A stretch of 64,000 bases of DNA from Lutraria lutraria. Lineage: Eukaryota > Mollusca > Bivalvia > Venerida > Mactridae. Below, in pieces: positions 54,991 through 64,000 of this stretch. Below the pieces are notes generated by a model. That model saw nothing but the letters and a program-made list of their open reading frames with translations, was not told the DNA's origin and searched no databases. The stretch spans positions 38,170,366-38,234,365 of the forward strand of contig OZ026833.1 of the NCBI GenBank assembly GCA_964023205.1. The letters are read 5' to 3'. A program made the translations under genes and the position numbers. How positions within the stretch are numbered: position 1 is the stretch's first letter; every line of letters begins with the position of its first letter.

Positions 54991-55214
54991 CAGACATCCA
55001 GTTCCATTACCTTAAGCTCTGATTGGTCCGGTTCTACCGACTTGATAGTAGTACAACCGCTCTTTCTTTGAATCAAACAGTTCCCTTTCGAAATGTCTGC
55101 ATGTCCCGTACTACATAATATGGCCTGTTTCTGCAGAATAAACACATAATATCATGTTGTCTATGGTCCAATAAACCAATCCAAGGATTTAGTGATTGTC
55201 CTGTCCGTACTTCC

Positions 55215-56075
55215 GTACGAGGTTAAGTAGATTTTACTGTTTCGTCTAGCACCAATACAACTTGCTAGAACAATTTCATACTTCTACAGTTGTTGCATAT
55301 GATCATTCTCAATACACCTGTATCAAGAAATCCCACTTTGACCTTGACATAATTTGGACTTATAATGATTCTGTACCAGGTTAAGTAGATTTTACCGTTT
55401 CGTCTAGCATCAATACTGCTTGCTAGAACAATTTCATACTTCTACAGTTGTTGCATATGATCATTCTCAATACACCTGTATCAAGAAATCCCACTTTGAC
55501 CTTGACATAATTTGGACTTATAATGATTCTGTACCAGGTTAAGTAGATTTTACCGTTTCGTCTAGCATCAATACTGCTTGCTAGAACAATTTCATACTTC
55601 TACAGTTGTTGCATATGATCATTCTCAATACACCTGTATCAAGAAATCCCACTTTGACCTTGACATAATTTGGACTTATAATGATTCTGTACCAGGTTAA
55701 GTAGATTTTACCATTTCGTCTAGCATCAATACCACTTGCTAGAACGCTTTCATACTTCTACAGTTGTTGCGTATGATCATTTTTAATACACCCGTATCAA
55801 GAAATCCCTCTTTGACCTTGACCTTGACATAATTTGGACTTAGAATGATTCTGTACCAGGTTAAGTAGATTTTACCGTTTCATCTAGCACCAATACCGCT
55901 TGCTAGAACACTTTGATACTTCTACATTTGTTGCTTATGACCATTCTCAATCCACCAATAATTATCAAACACCGACTTTGACCTTGACATTGTTCAAATG
56001 GGCTGTTGCTGCACAAGCATGCCATCGGGGGCATACGCGTTTATTGAACGCAGTGTTCTTGTTTTCTTTCTATAG
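55215..56075 (+). repeat. 158-bp tandem array, five units, inside a dispersed element
   Basis: ggttaagtagattttaccgt starts units at 55,221, 55,379, 55,537, 55,695 and 55,859. The first four steps are exactly 158 bp; the last is longer because of a 6-bp accttg doubling. Units 2 and 3 are nearly identical, while 1, 4 and 5 are diverged, which suggests recent unequal exchange in the middle. The array closes with tgccatcgggggcatacgcg then tttattgaacgcagtgttct, the end of a known type of molluscan element (recalled). 54,991-55,214 is its probable left flank. Confidence 0.8.
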
Positions 56076-56099
56076 CAGGAGCCGTTAACAGGCATCTTC

Positions 56100-58255
56100 C
56101 CTGGGGAAAATTCTTTAACATATCATGCAGTTTTCCCTAAAATTAAATTTACTGCTGTAAGATAAGTTGATGTTACTGTGGTATGACAATGAATATAATA
56201 TTATACTGACCAGCATCAATACAATTAATATGCAATATCTTTTACATCACAAATATGTCATAAATCGACGATTTATGTCATAAATCTAGTCAAACTTGTA
56301 ACCGTTATTAAGAATTGTGACAAAAAATACATTTATTTATTTGTCCATTATTAAAGAAATTTCAAATATATGCAAATTATGCTCCTACATCACTACGCAA
56401 GTTGCATGATAATGATCCTTGAGTGGTCCCATTTCAAAGCCATTCAAAAAATTATATTTCATTTAAAACCGGTTGCAACCAATTTGAAAAACTTTAAGAA
56501 TCTTCCTGTCAGAAACCACATGCCTAGAGCTTAAATATTTGGTGTGTAGCATTGTCTAGTGCACCCCTACCAACGTTGTCAAAATCATGGTCCAGGGGTG
56601 AAAATTGGCCTACCCCTTTGATTTTAAATAGGCTTACCGTATTATACATATAAGAAAATATTTGTAAGGTCCATTAGCTTTTAGAATTTAGTAATACAGA
56701 ACAAAGGATAAAATGATAGTAAAATATTGCTCTATTACAATAAGGCCTTTCTTTAGCTACATCTTGTAAAATATTGGTAGTTGCTTTTTCCTATTTTTTT
56801 GCAATATCATTGAAAATATACTGTGCTACATTTCTATATGTACCTCGTGCTTAAAAAAAGAAAAGTCTGGAATATTTTTATTGCAAGTAAAAGTCAGTTT
56901 CACTGATAAGACATCTTTCTAGATTAAATTATACCTACTTTGATTTTATCATCCAAAAAGCTAATGGGGCTTTAAAGATCTCCAAAATGGCAGGGCTTAT
57001 AGCTTAGATACTTTCATTAAAATCATAGTACTAGGGTCAAAATTGGATCTGCCGAAGGGGTCACATGATTTTGAGGTTGGAACACCTTCTCTACACTTGC
57101 ACAGGTATACACCTTTTGTCTTCTTTTGTTATGCAAAACCTGTCTTAATTACACTATAACAAATACAACAACACCTTACTGAGTGACCTGTCAGGATATA
57201 GATAACACTGCAACTTCTCCAAAGCTGCACCCTTTTGGAGAAGCATAAAATAACATCAAATAATATTCCCATACGCCCTGTATTGAGTTCTCAACTGCAA
57301 TCTACAGTGGCTATCTAACCACAAAGACTCTTATTAGAGAACAAATGGCTCCAGGCTAAACAGTATGGTGGCCTGAAATTAACACTTGGACTCATCACCA
57401 TATTAAAAGTAAAGATTTCTTGTTATTATGATGTGTATGTATTTTTCCCTTATGAACAACACACCTCTGATAGTCATTTGTCTCTCTTGTTATGCTTGGA
57501 AGACACTTGTTACAGTGAAATTGTTACATTAGCATACTTTTTCAACAGGATGCCATTATAACATTCATCACCATGAAACAAATTTCAACAACTTCAGAAC
57601 AAATAAAATATTTTTTGGTATAATCCTTGTGGGTACCAACAGGCTGCTGGTTCTTTGTTTTATTGTTTTCATACATATATATGATATCAATATAGTTTTA
57701 CATCCAAACAATCCCAAATGTCAAAAATTTTACAAAATGTATAAACTTGTAATACAATAAATTGCATGTTTTAACAGGCGGTTACCCAAGGCTGAATGAA
57801 ATTCTATGTTAACAATAAATGTACATAATTTCCCAAATTTCAACGCTTAGGGACACCTATCAGAGCGTTATATGAACCAAGGGAAATCAATTTCTGTCTA
57901 AAACGTAAACAACAAATATTACATAAACCTTCACCAAAACATTGCAGCATGTGTCTTCTTTTTCTTGCAAAAATAAAATTTCAATTTGCTCTGGTAAAAT
58001 TGAAATTGAATTTTTTTCTAATTTAAAATTTAGTTTTTATCAGATCAGTATCATCCGGTAGAATGACCATTGCACAAAACTTTATAACCCATGAGAAACC
58101 CATGCAAATATCTCTCCAAACATCACTGTTCTGAATGCATTCCTCAAAGACAAATATTTCACACTTGTCTATACTTCTTAACATATGAAGTAAATTTACA
58201 TTCTGGTTACTGTTATTTCAAAACTTACCCTTGCACACCAACATGGCTACTCATT
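56100..58255. other. AT-rich DNA with scattered repeat fragments
   Basis: Fragments of the ggtcaaaattggcc family are seen at 56,470-56,640 and 57,000-57,070. A pogo-MITE-like start (cactgcaacttctccaaagc) is at 57,208. aaaagctaatggggctttaa at 56,957 matches 25,125. No reading frame is supported. Confidence 0.4.
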
Positions 58256-58265
58256 ATAACCTCAC

Positions 58266-58930
58266 CATAAAATAGTGGGGGCTATATAGGAATCACTTTG
58301 TCTGTCTGTCTCCTGAAACTTCTCCGGGTTGAAACTTTGTCATTCATCGTAGGATTTGAAACATCTTACCACAAAATTAAAGTTAACCATCATTAGACGT
58401 TGTGTTGTGCGCAACTCCCATGCCTGTAGCTCCAAAGTCATAGTCAAAGTTAGAGTTCAAAGTCATAATTTTGGTCTTTTTTGAGTGTTCAGGCTGTAAC
58501 TTCGTTAACCATCATAAGATGATGTGTCCTGCACATCGATGGCTGAAGCTCCAAGGTAAAACATGTTCAGTTCAAATGTCATAATTTTTTTTTTGCTAGC
58601 TGTGTCTGCTCCATAACTTTATTATTCATTGGAGGATTTCATAGTAATATACGGAAAATGTTAATCAATATTTGACAAGGGGGTTACACGCAACACCCAT
58701 GGCTTTAGCTCCAATTCAAGGTCACATTTAGAGGTTAAAGTTCAAAAATCGGTATTTTATTTTTTGTCCGCTCAATAACTTATCGGTAGTCATTTATGGG
58801 TGGATTCAGGAAATGCTTGGCAGGAAAGTTCACCAAGACGTGGTCATGTGTCTTGTGAAAATTCCAGCCCTAAACTCCAAGGTCAAGGTCATACTTAGAG
58901 GTTAAAGGTAAAATAAGCTTAAGTTCTATG
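58266..58930 (+). repeat. 'gggggctata' tandem-repeat element
   Basis: It opens aaaatagtgggggctatata then ggaatcactttgtctgtctg. About four ~150-170-bp units follow with taacttcgttaaccatcata, gatggctgaagctccaaggt and caaggtcaaggtcata. It is the same structural class as 15,727, 18,180 and 37,253. The right terminus is not found. Confidence 0.55.
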
Positions 58931-59575
58931 AATTTTTAACAGAACTGACTGAGAATTAACAGGTTAGTCAATTGTCAGAATATTGATGGACAATGGACTG
59001 AAGATTAACAGTTTGGGTTATCAGTGATGAAAACAATTCTTCATTTCTTAATTGAATGCTAACAATTGTGATTCATGAAGTGAAAATACACAACTTTAGA
59101 ATTCTTGAATGTCATATTCTTAGAAAAATAAAAAGTTAGTTAACTATCGTAAATATGATTGTTTATGAGCATTAGTAAGCATGTATGCCACGAAGAGGGT
59201 CTAAAAATATAATCTAACAAATATTTTTGATTTACGATAAGCTCTCAGTAAATCTCAACATATTACAACAATTAGACAGTAATACTGTAATACATTTTTG
59301 TATTTGTATCATGCAGTGAACTGTGCCTTAGACAATTGATAAATTTCATTTTTGAAATTCCAAGTACCGGTATAAACATTCTGAGGCATTTCTGTGTATG
59401 GACGTGACTCATGCAAAAACCAAGCTTAAAGGTCAAGGTCATAGTGGACACCTAAATTTTGTACATTCCTTATATGAATAATATTATAATGAAGGTGCGT
59501 GCTTGTGTCCAGCCCATAACTATGTCCTGCATAACTAGATTTGGAATAAAGTGACACAAATGATCATCATATTAT

Positions 59576-59845
59576 AGCAGTGTAGTATATTGTATTTAAA
59601 AATTGACTGGGATATTCACCAGCCTGATTAGCTCAGTTGGTAGAGCATCTGACTTGCAAGCAGGAGGTCGCGGGTTCGAGTCCCACATCGGGTACATTAT
59701 TTTCCTCCTAGTACATTTGGTGCCATGCGTGTGAGACTAGCCTTGGAATCCTCTAAGAGCTAGGGTGAAGCAAAGGCTGGGTTAGTCAAAAGAACCTCTG
59801 TAGTTGTTGCGATAAATTACTTTGAATAAAACGGGAGGAGGAATG
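59576..59845 (+). repeat. tRNA-Ala-like SINE, unit 1
   Basis: The unit starts tagcagtgtagtatattg, contains the tRNA-like part at 59,622-59,694 and a body with attattttcctcctagtaca, gtgagactagccttggaatc and ggctgggttagtcaaaagaa, and ends aaacgggaggaggaa. The next unit starts at 59,847 with the same tagcagtgtagtatatt, making a 271-bp tandem step. Confidence 0.65.
59622..59694 (+). tRNA. tRNA-Ala(UGC)-like sequence, probably the SINE head
   Basis: 73 nt fold as a tRNA. The acceptor gcctgat/atcgggt has two G-U pairs, one at each of positions 1:72 and 4:69. The D-arm is gctc/gagc. The anticodon loop is cttgcaa (anticodon TGC), with one A-G mismatch in its stem. The T-arm is gcggg-ttcgagt-cccac, with one C-A mismatch. 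A-box tagctcagttgg and B-box ggttcgagtcc are perfect. It lacks the G3:U70 identity pair of a real tRNA-Ala and sits inside a tandem repeated unit, so it is more likely a SINE promoter than a functional tRNA gene. Confidence 0.6.
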
Positions 59846-59846
59846 T

Positions 59847-59990
59847 AGCAGTGTAGTATATTATATTTATAAATTGACTGGGATATTCACCAGCCCTGCA
59901 ATTAGCTCAGTTGGTAGAGCATCTGACTTGCAAGCAGAAGGCCAGAGGTACAAGCCCCGCATGGGGTACATTATTTTCCTCCTATTACAA
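59847..59990 (+). repeat. tRNA-Ala-like SINE, unit 2 (truncated)
   Basis: It repeats the leader, the A-box (tagctcagttgg) and anticodon region (cttgcaagcag), but the B-box has decayed to ggtacaagccc. The unit ends at tttcctcctattac, so the body is missing. Confidence 0.6.
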
Positions 59991-60539
59991 TATCAAGATG
60001 GTGTGTCTCATGCAAAATCTTGTCACTTGCTCTAAGGTCAAGGTCACAGTGGACACTTGAAATTTGAGCCTGTTGATTATATGGACATGTCAAGTGCAAA
60101 AACCATGTGATATGCAAAAACCATCACGCTCAATTAAAGGTCAAGGTCATAGTGGACCCTTGAATTTTTTCATGCATTCCTTTTATGGATATAGTGAATG
60201 TAGATGCCAGGTCATAACTTTGTCCTGCATGATTGGATTTCGAAATAAATTTAAACAAATATTTGTTATATTAATTGTATTCACATAGTGTCTGACACAC
60301 TCATTTCTGTGTCCAGAGTGATTTACGGGTACATCTGTGTCCTATTGACACATTTCTAGTGAGTGGTATGTGAATATTACTTCACATTTTTGTTAGATGT
60401 TCATTATTATGCAATAAGGTGTATTTTATTGCAATAATTTGAATAAATACTAGTATGAAACATATCAGGTCATCATCAGGACAAATCATGTCCCTGGGGT
60501 CAAAATTGACCTGTCACCGAGTCACTTGATTTTACATAG

Positions 60540-62560
60540 ATTCTATAGAAAAAGAAAAAAAAATCGGAAGGCTAAATGTCCTGCGGAAAAGGAGAAAAGT
60601 TACCAAGGGTGGAATATCTGTTCCTTTTAAAAAGCACAATGTAACAAAATAACCTTCATTGTCATTTTCAAACATACAACATGTACTTAATTTTGATAAT
60701 CTTCATTCATTGTAGAGTAATGCCTCAACACAATTTTAATTCAAATATTAATCAAAGGGCAACAAATAAAAAATTGCAAAAGCCTGGATTATGGTTCTTG
60801 CACTCTGCATTTTCCTTCTTCACCATCTGTCTACCTATAATGTTTCGAATCACTGCTTTGATTGGTTATGGAGTTAAACTCTGGACAAGAGAGTGTGACA
60901 AATTTGCTCTTAAATACAAATCAAAGGGCAGTTACCAACAATGATTACAATTCATATACTCTTGCACTTCTCCTTATCACAACATATCTACCAAGAAAGT
61001 TTTAAGCTTTTTTATTACGGAGAAATGCTTTTGACAAAAATTCATACATATTTACATAAGAAAATTATCAAAGGGCTCTTACTTCAGAAATTAACCTGAC
61101 AGAATAATGGTTTTAACATTCTGCACTTATCTTTATTGCCACCTACAAACACACTTCGTTTTGATTTTATAGGCAAGGTTAAAGTTTGGTACAAACAGAC
61201 AAACAAACAGAGAGGCCAAAAACAAGAAAAATATCTTGATGATAATGTGTACAGCTAATGAAACCTGACAAACGTACATGTTGCATAACATACACTGTTG
61301 CACTTTAGTATCTGCATACAAAATATCATGTAACAAATGGTAACGCAAATGACACACACATGTTTGTGTGTGTCAATGGCACAATGTTTATTGCACTGTT
61401 GCTGTCAATTTAAATTTGATTGTTTCATAAATACATATTCTTAGAATACATTTGATGATGATTTTATAACATTTTCATAGAAATGTTGTTACTCGTTTAT
61501 GAATCATTTAAAAAAGTAACATAAATAAAACCATGTAACGTAAAACACAATCAGTGATGAATTAAAAAAAGTTGGAATGTTAATTCACATGTATGTATTG
61601 CTAGTAATCAAGTATATAATTATATTAAACAATGTTTTATGCATTTGAAAGCGTGTTAAGTACTTATCGTACAAAAGGTAACGTTATGTAACGTAAACTA
61701 CTGTTATGCCAGTAAAACTTTACCACATTTGTAACTAGAAATGTTTTCCAGTTATGGGTATTAAAGAATGTATCATGATAATCTATCGCTGTATACCTAT
61801 ATGATCATAGTATGTCATCACAGTTATATAAATGATTTCCTTGTAACACGTATACTTGTATATGTAACGTATTTTACGTAAAATGAAGACACAAACGAGC
61901 ATTCAATGAAATAAAAACATGAAGATGTGGTAATATTTGCCTAATATGAATAAAAACTTTGTTTACGGCTGCTTTTGTGTTAACTGAAGATCTACAACTG
62001 TCATTTCCTTGTCATTTTAGGGTAACGCAGGGTAACGTAAATTACAGAACACACATAGTGTAATAAAGTAAAAAACATGCATTTGATTGACAAGCAACGA
62101 CGCTGCTAACTTATTATGGTCAAAGCAATTGTTCAAATTATTGAAAATATCTTGTATTAGACTTCTAACCAAAAAGAATTATTGTCAAACATATTTTTCG
62201 GTAACAGTAATAAGCATGCTGTAGTTCACAAACGCCCCAACGCCCAGATTAATTGTAGACACTGGGAAAATGATCAGCAGGCATTGAGCTTTCAAAAAAA
62301 TGGTGTCTACAAAAAATGCCTCCCGGGGGGGGGGGGGGGAGGGTTTCGCCCAGTAGCTCATAGCCTATCAAATTTGGCAGTGTGAACGATCCGGCTCGAG
62401 GTGATTTGCCAATAAGACAACAATATGGATACAGGACAAACGAAACAAAATGTTAACTTCAAAACGTTTAGGACTGAATTTTGACAAGTGAATCTATGAG
62501 ATAGACATGTTTTCAGCGCATGACAACATAGTAACCCTTTTTTCATTTGACAAAACAATT
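60540..62560. other. AT-rich DNA, no supported gene
   Basis: I see only simple sequence, a (gtgt)n stretch near 61,360-61,375, recurring gtaacgta(a) words at 61,675-62,042, and a 15-G tract at 62,325-62,339. None of the open frames shows a motif. Confidence 0.45.
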
Positions 62561-62577
62561 ATTGACAGTGTTGACAG

Positions 62578-63017
62578 TAGGGCCGTGGCGATCCGAACCA
62601 ATCCACGATTCAACCCTTACGATCCACGAATCGAATCACGAATCTTTTGTTATCAAGTAACCAAACTAAAATTTCAAAATTGCAGTCCTGACGACAGCTA
62701 ACTTTTTTTGGGGGGAATAATGAAGTAAATCAATATAAATTGTTCTATGGCTTAAATTTATACGTACTCCCTTCCAGTTAATTAATTTACCAGCATCATT
62801 ATTTAAAGAACCAATTGAACATCTTGGTGAACAAAGTAGTCCATGATGAGACAATATATATTTAGAGAAAATGGATTTTTAAGAACAAAGAATACACTTT
62901 TAATTTATTAAAAAACAAGATCGCGAAACACGAATCTTAGTAATGATGATTATTCATACTCGATTTTTCATTTTGATTTGTGAATACCCGAGTACTCGGA
63001 TACTCGCCACAGCCCTA
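62578..63017. mobile_element. 440-bp hAT-type MITE with 8-bp target-site duplication
   Basis: The left end is TAGGGCCGTGGCGATCCGAA and the right end (inverted) is TAGGGCTGTGGCGAGTATCC. The flanks are gttgacag (62,570-62,577) and tttgacag (63,018-63,025), eight bases with one mismatch. TAGGG-type termini with an 8-bp duplication indicate the hAT superfamily. Subterminal acgaatc words recur in both halves. No transposase is encoded. Confidence 0.8.
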
Positions 63018-63076
63018 TTTGACAGTAAGCATTTAATTTTCTAGTGATTGTCGCACTGTGAAATATTTTATGCATA

Positions 63077-63170
63077 TAATGCGACCTCTCTCATGGGAGA
63101 TTCAGAAGCAAAATTGTGTTGTTGTTGAGAGGTTGTTGCTCTAGAGGGTCGCACTGGAGAGGTTGCACTG
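63077..63170. mobile_element. short pogo/Tigger-type MITE
   Basis: gcgacctctctcatgggag at the left and gcactggagaggttgcactg|TA at the right, with gttgagaggttgttgctcta inside, as in 17.8 and 27.4 kb. It is internally deleted. Confidence 0.65.
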
Positions 63171-63179
63171 TATTTGCTA

Positions 63180-64000
63180 TAATCACTAAGAATGTTCAGA
63201 AACATTAAATTATTAAGTAGATGTTTGTGACAGAGAGAGAGGCTTTATTTACTTCCACATAATGTAAGATGTTGATCCTGACAGATTTAGATGACACTGA
63301 CTGCTATACAAGTATTAATTGACTCTGTTCTGTAGTTAGTCTTGGAAAATTTCACAAAAGACATTGTACAAATATTAAGCTTCAATGCATATTTTGCAAT
63401 ACATTATCACATTTATAGAGGTATTGCTGTGGGGCATGAAAATTAATAAATCTATGGGCATACTTTCACCAATACTTAGCTTGAATTGGAATTGCACAAA
63501 CAAAAGTATAATGGCAGTAAGTGCTTCTTTATATGTTGTGTGAAATAATACAATTTAAAAGAAGACTCATTTTTGTGCTTTATTATTTAAAATATAATTG
63601 CAAAAGTAATGCAAATTAAAGGTCACAAATAAAGAAAACGCTCTGTCTCTCAGACATCCAGACTTACAGTTGGAGCATATATTATCATGTCTCTTCTGGT
63701 TTTGGGAAGACAAGTCATGTAAAGCATTGCACATAAAAATAATCACATACAATAGATCACAGATCTGCGTATGTTTTCACAATAAAATATGTAACAAAAA
63801 ATTAGAAAAAACAATTAACTGAAAACTTGCAACATTTTAGAATTCGGCAAGCGAAAAAATCTCAACTTCTTGTTAACAATGATACCTATAGAACCCTATA
63901 TTTACTGAGGGCATTAGTGGTATGCATGAAGTATCACACTTTACAATCATACTACATCCACTATATATACGGATAGTTTCCGTAAAACGCAAAAGTCTAT
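63180..64000. other. AT-rich DNA, no supported feature
   Basis: Nothing recognisable on either strand. The 63,567-63,752 minus frame has no motif. Confidence 0.45.

Larger units (their letters stand above)
59430..60280. repeat. 'caaggtcatagtggacacttga' repeat fragments around the SINE pair
   Basis: ggtcaaggtcatagtggaca occurs at ~59,432, 60,037 and 60,140, with tccttttatggatat/ccttatatgaat and ccataactttgtcctgcat following each, so the SINE pair inserted into an older ~130-bp tandem array. The 60,064-60,288 open frame lies in this array and is not a gene. Confidence 0.45.

Noticed and set aside
59622..59694. Functional tRNA-Ala gene.
   Set aside because: It lacks the G3:U70 identity pair, has stem mismatches, and sits in a tandem repeated SINE-like unit.

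Overview
This 64 kb window is AT-rich animal DNA packed with transposable elements. It holds no bacterial-type operons and no host gene I can define from end to end. The repeat content points to a mollusc, most likely a bivalve (inference). The signs are the AGCTCAC...GGGCCATCTTGGCCCTCTTGTT element at 9.4-10.7 kb, several 'gggggtat' elements with 150-170 bp internal tandem repeats, tRNA-derived SINEs, a Ngaro-type tyrosine-recombinase retrotransposon and many pogo/Tigger-type MITEs.

Layout. 0.6-3.3 kb: remains of a tyrosine-recombinase (YR) retroelement (minus strand) around a decayed 45-bp coding-type repeat. 2.8-5.5 kb and 12.6-15.1 kb: two direct copies of one ~2.6 kb segment, sharing the same SINE insertions. 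Between them lie a degenerate LINE (7.1-9.3 kb) riddled with MITEs, a mollusc dispersed repeat (9.4-10.7 kb) and a broken BEN-like exon (10.9-11.1 kb). 15.2-19.8 kb: tandem-repeat elements and a second YR-retroelement relic. 20.8-25.0 kb: a Ngaro-like element on the minus strand with gag-like zinc-binding, RT/RNase H, tyrosine recombinase and SGNH hydrolase reading frames. 25-31 kb: weak candidate host exons, an 80-bp palindromic MITE family, and a ~950 bp foldback element that holds two smaller palindromes. 32.2-35.0 kb: a dead Tigger/pogo element with TA flanks. 37.9-40.3 kb: two TTAA-flanked elements.

The main feature is a 12.7 kb Mutator-like element (MULE) at 40,971-53,684. It has long terminal inverted repeats built of ~190 bp subrepeats and a perfect 9-bp target-site duplication (TTTGATGGT). 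On the minus strand it encodes an SGNH-hydrolase-like/RTCPSV-domain protein, a DDE transposase with a SWIM zinc finger, and a Ulp1-type cysteine protease fused to a PHD finger. A pogo-like element and a nearly full-length but defective LINE are nested inside it.

53.7-64 kb: more dispersed repeats, a 158-bp tandem array, a tandem pair of tRNA-Ala-like SINEs, and a 440-bp hAT-type MITE with an 8-bp target-site duplication. Most coding sequence here belongs to mobile elements. Several frames are broken by small indels, so only the Ngaro RT and YR frames look intact. Boundaries given as approximate were judged by eye from repeat alignment.
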